Below, in pieces: positions 1 to 8,924 of a stretch of 64,000 bases of DNA. The notes under the pieces were generated by a model. The model was not told where the DNA came from and ran no database searches. It saw nothing but the letters and a program-made list of their open reading frames with translations. The DNA is taken from NCBI GenBank assembly GCA_007859835.1, contig SJPJ01000001.1, positions 1,487,095-1,551,094 of the forward strand. Direction: 5' to 3'. The stretch is from Novipirellula herctigrandis. GTDB taxonomy: Bacteria; Planctomycetota; Planctomycetia; Pirellulales; Pirellulaceae. Made by a program: the position numbers and the translations under genes. Position 1 is the stretch's first letter. Every line of letters starts with the position of its first letter.

Positions 1-2832
1 GTCACCGAGCAGGGTAGCGATAAGAAGCCCAGCCAAAAGAAAAAGGAAGCGAAGGCGAAGACGCCAGCTCCGAAAAAGCAAAAGAAAGTATCCCCTCGTC
101 AACGTCGGCGACGTTGGTTGATGAGCGTCTTGAAGCCGCTCGAAGGAAAACGAATCGCAGCCAATAAGCTCAGTTCTTTCCAAACCGTGATGCTGGCCCG
201 CGCCCTCCGCAGCCAAGTCGCACAGTGCTCGTTCGAATACGATGCGAACAAATTGGTCGCCGAACTGCAAAACGCCGCAGGCCGGATCAATGCAAAGCTT
301 GCCGACACGCTGCAACATGTCGTCGTCGAGAACGAATCGGATATTCGCGGTGCAGCCGAAGCCGCATGGTGGGACGAATTGCAAGAACGTGCATCGGGCC
401 GCCTGCTAGGTATCGCAGCGGATCACTTGCGTTCGCAAGTCAATCGCGGTGGCGTCGAAGCGAAAGTCATTCTGTCGATCGACGCAGTCGGCCCACGAAC
501 CGCTGCCGCTTCAATCGTCTCCAGCGACGGACGCATCTTACATTGCGAAGATTTGCCTTGCCAACTGTCCGCCGGAATGCGATCCCAAGCGGTTTTACGG
601 ATGGGTGAATTGATCCACACTCATCACGTCGACCTGATCGTCATCAGCAACGGTCCGGCGCGACGAGGTTGCTTGGTCGCCGTGGGCGAATTGATCAAAC
701 AGTCGCCCGATAATTCAATTCGATGGACCTTGGCCGACCGCAGCGGTGCTGACACATACGCGGGCAGCTCGATCGCCGATCGCGAGATGAAGTCGACACC
801 GCGCCGGTTCCGCGCTGCCGCGTGGATTGCATTTTCGGTGATCCAACCTGCACAAGCGATTGCAAAAGTCGATCCGTTAAAACTCCGTCTTGGTTCGTTC
901 CAAAGGGAATTGTCCGATTCGGCACTGCTCGAAGTGCTCGATGACGTAATCGTCAGTGGCGCTTCCCGAGGCGGCGTGGATGTGAATTCAGCGCCCGCTT
1001 CGTGGCTGAGCCGTTTACCCGGCATTTCCGAATCGGTTGCAAACACAATTGACACACGGCGTCGCGAAGCATTGTTCAATTCGCGCGAACAGATTGCCAA
1101 TCTCGAAGGTTGGCAGGATGCAGCATCGATTCGCCAAGCGTTACCGTTCTTGCGAGTTTTTGGTAGCGACGAAACGCTTGACGCCACACTGATCCATCCC
1201 GACGATTATCCCCTGGCAAAGAAACTGGCAAACGCCCTTGAACTTCAGATGCCACCGGCGACGCCCGCTGGATATGAGCCTCCTGATTTCACGGAAGACG
1301 AACGCAAAAAGGTCAAGTCACTCGACGGATCCGATTCTGCGGAAACAACACCATCGGCAGTAGTGACCGAGATCCCGGCAGCGCCGGGTGCAGAGGGCGA
1401 AAGCGAAAAGCCGTTTGGGCTAACTTCGGAAGAAGCGTCCTCCGAAACCGATGCGGAAAAACCCGCTGAAGCCTCAAGCGAAGAACCGTCGGCCGAAGAA
1501 CCGTCGGCCGAAGTACCGACGCCCGAAGTACCGACGACCGAAGTACCGACGACCGAAGTACCGACGACCGAAGTACCGTCGGCCGAAGAAGCGTCGGCCG
1601 AACCGGCCGCTGAAAGCCCGCAAGAAGAAACCCCACAAGCGGAGCAAGCCGAAGCCGAAGTCGATTCCACAGAAAACACCAGCGAACCGGCAGCGGAGCC
1701 CGTTGTCGATACGAGCCGACAAACCAAACCACCAAAGGAAAAGGTGGACAAGTGCGTCAAAGAATGGCAAATCGGTTACCGTCGCGCGTACCAATTGGTC
1801 CGATGGATGTGCGATCCGTTCGGCGATTCCGAATCAAATGACGGGGAAGCGCACGGCGTCTTGACGAGCGTCCCTTCGATCAAAGAGCTGAAGCCCGGCG
1901 ACAAGGTTATCGGGGTTGCAGTAGGCGTCATGCCGTTTGGTGTCTTCGTTGAATTAGCCCCCGATTGCAGCGGACTGATTCACGTTAGCAAGGTGTCGGA
2001 CAAGTTTGTCGAAGATTTGCATGAAGCCGTCCAAGTTGGCGATGTCGTCACAACCTGGGTCACCGGCATCGATGAAAAACGTCGCCGGGTCGCGCTGAGT
2101 GCGATTTCTCCTGAGCGAGAAGCAGAACTTCAAGCAATCCGAAACGAAGCTGGCCCACGATTTGGACGCGGATCTCAAGGTGGACGTGGCCCCCAAGGTG
2201 GACGCGGCCAAGGTCAACGTGGCGGGAAAGACAACACACAACGCGGCAACCAACCCGCCCGCAGCGGAGCTCCCGCAGCCGGTGGACGCTCAGGTGGCGG
2301 CAAACCATCGGGTGGACGCGACCGAGGACCCAAACGCGGCGGTGATGGGCGCGGTCGCGATAATCGCGGTGGCGGAAGAGGTCGTGGTCGTGACAAACAA
2401 CCCGAATCCTATCGCATTGTCAGTAGCAAGCCAGTCGAACCAATTTCCGATGCGATGAAGAAAGGCGCCGAGCCGCTTCGATCCTTCGGTGATTTGATGC
2501 AGTTCATGAGCAAGCCTGAACCAAAAAAGGAACCGGCACCAGAAGCCAAGCCAGCACCGGAAGCCAAGCCAGCACCGGAAGCCAAGCCAGCACCGGAAGC
2601 CAAGCCAGCACCGGAAGCCAAGCCGGAACCGGCACAACAAGCCCCCGCGTCTGAAGCTGCAATGGAAGCCGCACCTCAACCCAAACAGGCCGAAGCTCCA
2701 TCGCCCGAGACACCGACCACACCGGAAATCACGACCGCCAGCGTTGACACGCCCAATGAAACCAACGGGGCAAACGCAAGCGACTCGCCTGAAAACGACC
2801 AAACTACGACATCCTCCGACACGCCAGCCTAG
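1..2832 (+). CDS. tex: Tex-like S1 RNA-binding transcription accessory protein, 5'-truncated
   Basis: The frame is open from base 1, so the N-terminal part lies outside the window; 943 residues are visible. From the left they show a basic Lys/Arg-rich stretch, an all-helical segment and a YqgF/RNase H-like fold (about residues 150-280). A helix-hairpin-helix segment starting DVNSAPASWLSRLPGISES follows, then the typical Tex 'IHPDDYPLA' segment and an S1 domain (about 630-705, GVFVELAPDCSGLIHVSKVS). In known Tex proteins this set binds nucleic acid and influences transcription. Two low-complexity regions are unusual: an acidic Glu/Pro/Ala linker (about 430-575) between HhH and S1, and a tail of Arg/Gly-rich (RGG-like) sequence followed by PAPEAK repeats. 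E. coli Tex is about 770 residues, so this protein is much longer. A hypothetical gene starts 5 bases downstream. The family call is firm; the role of the tails is unknown. Confidence 0.9.
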   Translation, partial: VTEQGSDKKPSQKKKEAKAKTPAPKKQKKVSPRQRRRRWLMSVLKPLEGKRIAANKLSSFQTVMLARALRSQVAQCSFEYDANKLVAELQNAAGRINAKLADTLQHVVVENESDIRGAAEAAWWDELQERASGRLLGIAADHLRSQVNRGGVEAKVILSIDAVGPRTAAASIVSSDGRILHCEDLPCQLSAGMRSQAVLRMGELIHTHHVDLIVISNGPARRGCLVAVGELIKQSPDNSIRWTLADRSGADTYAGSSIADREMKSTPRRFRAAAWIAFSVIQPAQAIAKVDPLKLRLGSFQRELSDSALLEVLDDVIVSGASRGGVDVNSAPASWLSRLPGISESVANTIDTRRREALFNSREQIANLEGWQDAASIRQALPFLRVFGSDETLDATLIHPDDYPLAKKLANALELQMPPATPAGYEPPDFTEDERKKVKSLDGSDSAETTPSAVVTEIPAAPGAEGESEKPFGLTSEEASSETDAEKPAEASSEEPSAEEPSAEVPTPEVPTTEVPTTEVPTTEVPSAEEASAEPAAESPQEETPQAEQAEAEVDSTENTSEPAAEPVVDTSRQTKPPKEKVDKCVKEWQIGYRRAYQLVRWMCDPFGDSESNDGEAHGVLTSVPSIKELKPGDKVIGVAVGVMPFGVFVELAPDCSGLIHVSKVSDKFVEDLHEAVQVGDVVTTWVTGIDEKRRRVALSAISPEREAELQAIRNEAGPRFGRGSQGGRGPQGGRGQGQRGGKDNTQRGNQPARSGAPAAGGRSGGGKPSGGRDRGPKRGGDGRGRDNRGGGRGRGRDKQPESYRIVSSKPVEPISDAMKKGAEPLRSFGDLMQFMSKPEPKKEPAPEAKPAPEAKPAPEAKPAPEAKPAPEAKPEPAQQAPASEAAMEAAPQPKQAEAPSPETPTTPEITTASVDTPNETNGANASDSPENDQTTTSSDTPA
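1480..1599 (+). repeat. 15-bp in-frame tandem repeat, 8 units
   Basis: Eight 15-bp units encode EEPSA, EEPSA, EVPTP, EVPTT (three times), EVPSA and EEASA in the linker of the Tex-like protein. The central units are nearly identical, which suggests recent slippage expansion. Confidence 0.9.
2533..2622 (+). repeat. 18-bp in-frame tandem repeat, 5 units (PAPEAK)
   Basis: Five units of 18 bp encode PAPEAK in the C-terminal tail of the Tex-like protein. Units 2-5 are identical at the DNA level. Confidence 0.9.
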
Positions 2833-2837
2833 ACATC

Positions 2838-3326
2838 ATGGACGATTTTGAAGCAAGGTTGAACTCAGCGATCGAGCGAGGAAAACATCGCGCGACCCAG
2901 AAAGCATCGGCCGAACGCCAGGAAGAACTGACGACCGAGGAGCTCAAGCGAATGCACAGCGCTCTGAGGTTGTCTCTCTCGGAACGGATCGAAAAATCGG
3001 TACACCAAGTTGCGGATCACTTCCCCGGTTTTCGTACCGAATCGGTGATCGGCGAAGGTGGCTGGGGAGCGGCATGCTATCGCGATGACTTGCGTCTCAA
3101 AGCGGGCCGACGAACGAACCAATACAGCCGGCTGGAAATCGCAATTCCTTCCTACAGCGATTTACAAGTGCTCGAACTGCGAGGGAAGGCGACGGTGATG
3201 AACCGCGAACTTTTTAATCGCAATCACTTTGTTCCGATCGCGGAAGCAAGCGAAGATGCGTTCGATCGAATGATCGATGCATGGGCCATCGAGTATGCCG
3301 AAGTCTACGCGGCAAAAAGCGCGTAG
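2838..3326 (+). CDS. Hypothetical protein, 162 aa
   Basis: The ATG lies 5 bases after the stop of the Tex-like gene, so the two are probably co-transcribed. The protein is soluble, with no signal peptide or membrane segment. It begins with a charged helical region (about residues 1-60, rich in Glu, Arg and Lys). A compact part follows with a Gly/Trp-rich turn (GEGGWGAACYRDD, about 73-85) and a predicted beta-strand section ending in a helical tail. I do not recognise a family. Codon use and start position look like an ordinary gene, and linkage suggests only co-expression with the Tex-like protein. Confidence 0.75.
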   Translation: MDDFEARLNSAIERGKHRATQKASAERQEELTTEELKRMHSALRLSLSERIEKSVHQVADHFPGFRTESVIGEGGWGAACYRDDLRLKAGRRTNQYSRLEIAIPSYSDLQVLELRGKATVMNRELFNRNHFVPIAEASEDAFDRMIDAWAIEYAEVYAAKSA

Positions 3327-3393
3327 GTTAACATTTACGCATTTCCATTGTGGACATGGCATCAAAATAGCCCAGGCCAAGTTCGATATCGAA

Positions 3394-3507
3394 CTTGGCG
3401 AGGTTCTACCGGCTTGGCGAGGTTCTAACGGCTTGGCGAGGTTCTAACGGCTTGGCGAGGTTCTACCGGCTTGGCGAGGTTCTACCGGCTTGGCGAGGTT
3501 CTAACGA
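3394..3507. repeat. 19-bp intergenic tandem repeat, 6 units
   Basis: Six head-to-tail copies of cttggcgaggttctaMcgg (M = a or c; last unit diverges at its end) fill the gap between two convergent genes. The unit is not a multiple of three and no reading frame uses it. Confidence 0.95.
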
Positions 3508-3527
3508 AATCCCTTGGATGCCCACAA

Positions 3528-3555
3528 CCTAGGCCGAGTCAAACACTCGGCTAGG
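3528..3555 (-). terminator. Stem-loop downstream of the PEP-CTERM gene
   Basis: A near-perfect inverted repeat (3528-3539 against 3545-3555, one bulged G, loop of 5) lies 23 bases beyond the stop of the minus-strand PEP-CTERM gene. There is no T-tract, so it may act as a 3'-end stabiliser or a factor-assisted terminator rather than a classical intrinsic one. Confidence 0.45.
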
Positions 3556-3578
3556 TGAAACTTGGACACGATTGCGTC

Positions 3579-4436
3579 CTATTTTTTCCGCCGGCGACGA
3601 CTGACAAGACCACAACCGGTTGCACCTAGGAGCAATGCGACAAAACTTGGCTCCGGAACGGCGATGGGTGTCCCGACAAGCTCGAAATTGTCAATCTCCA
3701 TCTCACTGTTGCCTGCACCGCTTGCAAAGTCAGCGATGATGAGTTCAATCATCGCTTGGTTGTCCAAACTCGATGAAAGTTCAATCTCGCCGCTTTGGCC
3801 AAATTGATTGTCAAGATCTACCGGATCGTAATCCTGAAACACTAACGGAATGTTGTTTTGGCTCAGCTCTCGAAACCACGTTCCACTTCCACCGGTTCGG
3901 TAGAACACGTCAAAGCTTGGCGGCAAACTTGTTGGGGTCGCTTCGATGTCAAAGCGAAATTCCAGATCTTCAAAACCAGTGCCGTCGACAGTAATGTACA
4001 TCAACGCATCGTTGCCAAAATCATCACCGACTGTAACCGGATTTCCATCTTTCCGATCGACATCAAATAAACTGATTCCACCGATATCAAAGTCACTACC
4101 ACCACCCTTTAGATCGTCCCATTTCAGCGTGCGCGTCGGGCTGTAAACGACGCCGCTAGTGGGAGACGTGTAGCCAATCTTACCGCCTCCACCATTCAAA
4201 TCAAAATTCGCTCCATCGCCAATAAACGCTTGCATATTCGCGTTTCCACTGGCGGTGTTATCGAAATCAGCAGCGAAATCCATTTTCGTTGGAGCTAGTG
4301 CCGGTGGAGTGGGATCGAAATCGTAATCATTCGCAAATCCCCAAAACGCGACCACTTCAGCCGCTTGGGTAACACTCCCAGCCATCGCAAACGTTGCCAC
4401 CGCCGCAACAAGTGACAAGCACAGTCGCCTTTTCAT
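3579..4436 (-). CDS. PEP-CTERM sorting domain secreted protein
   Basis: This 285-residue protein starts with a clear signal peptide (MKRRLCLSLVAAVATFAMAG, cut near TQA-AE). It ends with the PEP-CTERM tripartite signal: VPEPS, a hydrophobic stretch (FVALLLGATGCGLV) and a basic tail RRRRKK. The middle is Gly/Asp/Asn-rich and beta-strand-like, with phrases such as GISLFDVDRKDGNPVTVGDDFGN, so it is probably an extracellular beta-sandwich. In known systems PEP-CTERM proteins are processed by an exosortase and delivered to the cell surface or matrix; no exosortase is present in this window. The gene stands alone, with long gaps on both sides. The sorting class is firm; the function of the mature domain is unknown. 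Confidence 0.9.
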   Translation of the reverse strand: MKRRLCLSLVAAVATFAMAGSVTQAAEVVAFWGFANDYDFDPTPPALAPTKMDFAADFDNTASGNANMQAFIGDGANFDLNGGGGKIGYTSPTSGVVYSPTRTLKWDDLKGGGSDFDIGGISLFDVDRKDGNPVTVGDDFGNDALMYITVDGTGFEDLEFRFDIEATPTSLPPSFDVFYRTGGSGTWFRELSQNNIPLVFQDYDPVDLDNQFGQSGEIELSSSLDNQAMIELIIADFASGAGNSEMEIDNFELVGTPIAVPEPSFVALLLGATGCGLVSRRRRKK

Positions 4437-5095
4437 TGGTTTCTCTTTTCATAAATCCAGGAAGCAATAACAGCATGCAAGAGAATAAACTCGCAAGGAG
4501 CCCCCCTATAATTCCGGACCAACCCATCCCCTATCGGATGCGTCTATTCGGAAACCATGGTGACATCTCTCCGGCGGTTCCAGCTTACTTCAAACTTACT
4601 CGAAAATCACTGAGTGGCCGTTCTTCTTGGCAAAACCAAGCAAGAATAATCGATCCATTTGCGTTCGAACAACAAGAACAGCCCCTTTGTGCCCGACGGG
4701 AACACGCCCCCACCCCACGTCAGAAGTAGATCCCAACATCGTTGATGCAGTTTACCGCACAGCCACCCTTGCCTTCACTGCAAATGGGGACTTCTATTTT
4801 TGCCTCGCTTGTGACGCGATCTACGCCCCAGAAACAAAGGCCCCAGAACTCAAGACTTAGACTGGCATGCAAACCGACCGATCCCATCAGGAACGGGCGT
4901 CAGGAACTTGAAGAGGGTTCGCCGAAGAATCGTAGAATCGAATGCGAAGAACCTAAATGACATCTTCGCAGTACGATGCGGGTGCATTTCAATAATTGAC
5001 TTGGGACCATCGCCGTCCAACTTAGAAATGCTCTAAGTCCGACCATCGCGGCAATTCGATGCTGCGACTTATGTCCCGACTTTTAGTCCAATCGC
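4437..5095. other. Gene-free gap, 659 bp
   Basis: This gap lies upstream of the PEP-CTERM gene and downstream of the DUF11 gene (both minus strand). The short open frames here have no signal peptide, recognisable motif or convincing ribosome binding site. I saw no tRNA-like or terminator-like structure. The promoter of the PEP-CTERM gene should lie in the first 150 bases. Confidence 0.5.
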
Positions 5096-7600
5096 CTAAC
5101 GGTCTGAGTAAACCATCGTGCTCTCTTCTTTGGTCACAGGAACGGTCGACTGGTCGCTCATCACGATCGCCTTGACCACATGCGTTCCTGGGGCCGTGCC
5201 ACGAACACGGACTCGGTAAACCAAATCGCTGTTGGCTGCCAATTCAGGTTTCGGTGGAAAGAAAATTCCGCCACGTCCATCCTCTTGAGCATCTCCGTCG
5301 GCACTAATCCGCTCGATCCCAGGCGGCAATTGCAATTGCAGTCGCACGTTGGAGTCATTCCGCGAACCACTATTGGCCAGTTTGATTTCGTAAACCGTTT
5401 CGCCACCGACCTCGATCGGATCGGATGAATCGGTAATTTGGAATGTGAGTTCTGCTAACGACTCAACCGTAACAAGGCTTTCACTCTTGGCGACCGTTCC
5501 GAGGTCGGCTGTTGCTTCAATCATAATTTTTCGATTTCCTTCTTCAACTGGCAATAATGTCAGCGGCACTTGGCCGTTCTTGCCTTTGGGTAAATTTTTC
5601 AGCGACCAGTAAACGGCGTGTCTTGTTGGATCGTATTGGCCTTCATAATCAGTACTTACAAACGTAAAGCCGCGATCAAGCTGGGCCACGATCTCAACAT
5701 TCGTCGCGTCCGCTGTTCCCGCATTGCCAACGTCAAGTTGGTAGGTCGCTTGTCGTTCAAGGAACCGCCTTGACGGTCCCGACAATCCGACCTGTAACTC
5801 AGGTGCAACCACCTCAACATTCACCGCGTGCTCCGCCGTGACTCCGTCGTCGGACGCTAAGCGAATGACGTTTTGGATCATACCGGGTTCAACCGCACGC
5901 AGGCGTAGCACTTGATGACGCACTTCCCCTGGGGCCAAATCACCCAACATGTTGTCAAGCTGTTTGCCTTTGGGATGCTCTAAGCCATCGGGGACGTCTT
6001 CTTGAACGACGACCCCCGTAGCCGAACCGGTTCCCGGATTAGAGACTTCCACTTCGATTTCCAATTGTTGACCGATCAAAACTTGCTCAGGAGCACGTTG
6101 GACAACCTTCAATTCCGGCCGTGTACTTACGGTGCGAACCGAGGCCGCCGCTTCGAATGTTACCCGAGCAACGCTACCAAGTTCGCCCTCTTGTTCAGGA
6201 ATTAACTGAAGCGTCACCGTTCGTTCATCTCCGGCCGGCATCGCTCCGAGTGCCCAAACCAACAAGTCACCTTGCTGGACGGGACTTGGCGACACATCAA
6301 CCAACCGCATTCCTAGTGGAATGCGATCATGAACTTGAACGTCCAATGCTTCAACCGAGCCAACGTTTTGAACATGAATGACAAACGACGCAGGTTTGCC
6401 AACTTTTACTTCCGCTGGTGCACGCTTTTGAATCACAATACTGGGCGATTGAATTCCCTCCAACCGTCGATCACCGGGCGATGCAAGCGTTTCGCTTGCA
6501 TCGACTGCAACAGGCACTGCTGCGGTAGGTATCGTCGCGGCAGGCACCATGTTCGGTTGGATTGTTCGCGACGCAACACGCTCGTCGGCAATCGACGAAT
6601 TAGGCTGTGGTATCGCTTGTGGCTGTGGTATCGCTGGCGGCTGAGCGGCCAATGCTTGGTAGCTTTGCGGCGCGGGCTGGGGGGCGGGCTCAAACGGAGG
6701 CACCGAATACTGGTTCATGTCGAGTGCAGGCATGGGCTCGACCGCAACATCGGGACTAGGCAATGCCTCAAGTCCGGGCAACGGCTCTTCGCCACGAAGC
6801 ATGTTGCTTGGCTGTTCGGAATGAGCATAGCCTACGGGCGGAGCCTCGCGAGCGATTTTGTTGTTGGGTAGGTCGTTGTTAGGCAGTTCGTTGTTAGGCA
6901 ATTCGTTGTTGGGTAGGTCGTTGTTAGGCAGTCCCCATCCTGGGACTTCTGCCACAGGAAGTGTTTCCATCGGATTTGATTCGACTGCCAACGAGGGGGG
7001 CACGGTCGTCGCGGATGGCATCGCACCGGGCATCGCGGATGGCATTGCGCCGGGCATCGCGGATGGCATTGCACCGGGCATCGCGGATGGCATTGCGCCG
7101 GGCATCGCGGATGGCATTGCGGAAGATGGCAAGTTCGGTTCTGACTCGGGCAAACCAGGTGTTGGCATACCCGCAAACGGCATTGCCATCGATGGTGCCT
7201 CGGCTGCAGAAGCCGAATCGTTCGTGAGAGCATTCGCGTTGACTTGGGCATCATCCTGGAAGCCGCCAGGGAGACGCAGCGAGGGCGTGCCACTGCTACC
7301 TTCCATCGGCGCTGGCGTGGGTGCCTCCACAGGCTCAATGTACTGGACCTGTTCGACCGCCCCCATGTCCGGCGCAACAATTGGAGCGGGAAAGGCTGGC
7401 GGGACATTGGCAAACGACTGACGCATCTCAGTATCGATCCCGGAAATCGGAGTCGGTGGTTGGCTGAGATTGGTCGACGCGTTCAAGGTCCAGCTTGATT
7501 CGTTGTCGTCACTACGGTCTTTTTGAGCTTGAGCAGCTGCCAGGGCACCAAGCAAAATGGTAACAGCACCTGCAGCAAGTCGAACACCAAACGGTTTCAT
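5096..7600 (-). CDS. Large secreted DUF11 (conserved repeat) domain protein
   Basis: I choose the second ATG (7600): the AAGGA at 7610-7614 is 9 bases upstream of it but abuts the first ATG at 7609. The 834-residue protein starts with a signal peptide (MKPFGVRLAAGAVTILLGALAAAQA). A region of about 370 residues follows, very rich in Pro, Met, Ala and Asn and containing two tandem repeats (PSAMPGAM and NNELP types). The C-terminal half carries about four Ig-like DUF11/CARDB repeats, recognisable by phrases such as 'VQNVGSVEALDVQVHDRIP', 'VSNPGTGSATGVVVQEDVP' and 'VGNAGTADATNVEIVAQLD'. DUF11 repeats are typical of extracellular stalk or adhesin-like proteins in planctomycetes and other bacteria. 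No catalytic motif is visible. It is likely on the outer surface or in the periplasm. Confidence 0.88.
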   Translation of the reverse strand: MKPFGVRLAAGAVTILLGALAAAQAQKDRSDDNESSWTLNASTNLSQPPTPISGIDTEMRQSFANVPPAFPAPIVAPDMGAVEQVQYIEPVEAPTPAPMEGSSGTPSLRLPGGFQDDAQVNANALTNDSASAAEAPSMAMPFAGMPTPGLPESEPNLPSSAMPSAMPGAMPSAMPGAMPSAMPGAMPSAMPGAMPSATTVPPSLAVESNPMETLPVAEVPGWGLPNNDLPNNELPNNELPNNDLPNNKIAREAPPVGYAHSEQPSNMLRGEEPLPGLEALPSPDVAVEPMPALDMNQYSVPPFEPAPQPAPQSYQALAAQPPAIPQPQAIPQPNSSIADERVASRTIQPNMVPAATIPTAAVPVAVDASETLASPGDRRLEGIQSPSIVIQKRAPAEVKVGKPASFVIHVQNVGSVEALDVQVHDRIPLGMRLVDVSPSPVQQGDLLVWALGAMPAGDERTVTLQLIPEQEGELGSVARVTFEAAASVRTVSTRPELKVVQRAPEQVLIGQQLEIEVEVSNPGTGSATGVVVQEDVPDGLEHPKGKQLDNMLGDLAPGEVRHQVLRLRAVEPGMIQNVIRLASDDGVTAEHAVNVEVVAPELQVGLSGPSRRFLERQATYQLDVGNAGTADATNVEIVAQLDRGFTFVSTDYEGQYDPTRHAVYWSLKNLPKGKNGQVPLTLLPVEEGNRKIMIEATADLGTVAKSESLVTVESLAELTFQITDSSDPIEVGGETVYEIKLANSGSRNDSNVRLQLQLPPGIERISADGDAQEDGRGGIFFPPKPELAANSDLVYRVRVRGTAPGTHVVKAIVMSDQSTVPVTKEESTMVYSDR
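6860..6931 (-). repeat. 15-bp in-frame tandem repeat in DUF11 gene
   Basis: Four full units and one partial unit of 15 bp encode alternating LPNNE/LPNND on the minus strand, within the low-complexity region of the DUF11 protein. Confidence 0.85.
7014..7121 (-). repeat. 24-bp in-frame tandem repeat in DUF11 gene
   Basis: Four full and one partial 24-bp units encode PSAMPGAM on the minus strand. Units differ only at silent positions (t/c and g/a changes), showing recent expansion with selection on the peptide or simply recency. Confidence 0.9.
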
Positions 7601-7800
7601 CGGTCGCATTCCTTCGCGAGAAAACTAGCCTAATCCAGCGGCTAGATGATGTCGTTACCAAAAAAAGCTTGGTTGCGTGAAGAGCAGTTAAAGATTTTCC
7701 AGCGCGACGGAGCCCTAAGCGGATAAACCTAGCCGTGCTTCAAGAGATGCTACCAAAGAAACAGAAGACGCAATCAAAGAAAAGCGAGGGCAATATAGAA

Positions 7801-7827
7801 AGAGCTGATCCCATAGGGACCAGCTCT
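7801..7827 (-). terminator. Intrinsic terminator-like hairpin after NRDE gene
   Basis: agagctg (7801-7807) pairs with cagctct (7821-7827), an inner tccc/ggga stem adds four pairs, and the loop is ata. On the minus strand the hairpin is followed by TTCTATATT and lies 22 bases past the stop of the NRDE-family gene, fitting a weak intrinsic terminator. Confidence 0.6.
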
Positions 7828-7849
7828 GAATCGTAAACGCCTTACAGTC

Positions 7850-8638
7850 TTAGGCTTCAGAATTAGTCGTTTTTGCTTTGGTGCGAGCCTCGCGAAGGCC
7901 GCGACTGAGGATATCACGTAGCATGGGCGAATAATCTTCGTATTTCGCTTCGTCTGGCGCCCCGTTGCTGAATTGGTAGATCGCGTCGCGTGGTTTGACA
8001 CCCAATGCAATCAATGTGCTACAGAGCGTTCCATAGTCGTTGTTGCGAATCACCATGCTCGGACGCCCCGGTCCGACGGGGGCTCGCGCGAATACCTTGC
8101 TTGCAACCGCCAAGAATTTCACTGGTGAGTCGAGCGTTTGCAAAGTCAACAAGCGGCGAGCCATTCGCACACGTTGATCTTCGGGGTCGTTTAAGTTGCG
8201 CGCACCAATGATGTTCAAACCGTCGTGCAATTCGACGACCTCTTGACGCTCGTCCGCATGAATTGCATAACCACTCTTCGCGTCAGCAACAATGATGTTG
8301 CAGCCTTCGTAGCGAGTTTTTGCGAATTCGGCGTGTGCTTTGTCGAGTGCCTTGTCGGCGCTGGTGCAACGGAGCAGGTCAAGAGCGAGCAGCCCTCGCG
8401 ATCGTTGCCCAAAAAGTGGCATCGTTGTCGCACGGTTACAAAGGCCGACAAAAACGCCGTTCTGGTTCACTCCGAGCCATGTGCCGCCCGCCTTCTGGTC
8501 AATCCCGCACAAAACGCGAGGCTTGCCAGATTGGATCGACGGTGACAAACTCGAGCGGCTGTAGTATTCTTCGCGATTGGCAGCGACCAAAATGGGACTT
8601 TCGGGTACCAAGCGATACTGAACGGCCAATAAGCACAT
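7850..8638 (-). CDS. NRDE/TANGO2 family protein
   Basis: The 262-residue soluble protein starts MCLLAVQYRLVPESPILVAANREEYY. This matches the N-terminus of the NRDE (TANGO2) family, which begins with Cys at position 2 and carries the Asn-Arg-Asp-Glu motif; here the motif reads NREE. Other family hallmarks follow: GGTWLGVNQNGVFVGLCNR (about 52-70), 'YEGCNIIVAD' and 'GLNIIGARNLNDP'. The Cys-2 start resembles an Ntn-hydrolase nucleophile after Met removal. TANGO2 relatives have been linked to haem/lipid handling, but the bacterial role is not settled. It is monocistronic, with a terminator-like hairpin downstream, and divergent from the SPOA-domain gene. Family confident, reaction unknown. Confidence 0.88.
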   Translation of the reverse strand: MCLLAVQYRLVPESPILVAANREEYYSRSSLSPSIQSGKPRVLCGIDQKAGGTWLGVNQNGVFVGLCNRATTMPLFGQRSRGLLALDLLRCTSADKALDKAHAEFAKTRYEGCNIIVADAKSGYAIHADERQEVVELHDGLNIIGARNLNDPEDQRVRMARRLLTLQTLDSPVKFLAVASKVFARAPVGPGRPSMVIRNNDYGTLCSTLIALGVKPRDAIYQFSNGAPDEAKYEDYSPMLRDILSRGLREARTKAKTTNSEA

Positions 8639-8924
8639 TTCGCAGCTTTCTTTTCAAAGATCGGTTGAGTGAAAATTCTCCGGCTAAAGCAAACATCCAA
8701 GACTTTGTCAAAGGGTCGTTTTGCTCCAACAGGCAATAATGTATCTACGCTTGGACTCGACCTACACCCCCCGGCGGGTGGTTCGCATAAAAAAACGCCT
8801 AATTAAGGTGCTTTCAAGTCGCCTAGCCGAACTCTGGGCAATCTTTGGCGATCGTTTCGGACGATAGAAGGGGAAATCAGCATGCTTTTCGACCCCAAAC
8901 ACCGAACAAACGAACACTCTTTCC

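Noticed and set aside
1451-1864. Basic ORF rich in KNRRPKYRRPK
   Set aside because: It is the second frame of the 15-bp repeats in the Tex-like gene and owes its length to the repeat lacking stops.
3394-3507. CRISPR array
   Set aside because: Units are 19 bp, directly adjacent with no spacers, and no cas gene is present. The same holds for the other arrays in the window.
4394-4729. 111-codon ORF over the PEP-CTERM start
   Set aside because: Overlaps the signal peptide of a well-supported gene on the other strand and has random composition.
6858-7421. 187-codon plus-strand ORF with GIADGIAP repeats
   Set aside because: Antisense of the DUF11 gene repeat region; stop-free only because of the repeat.
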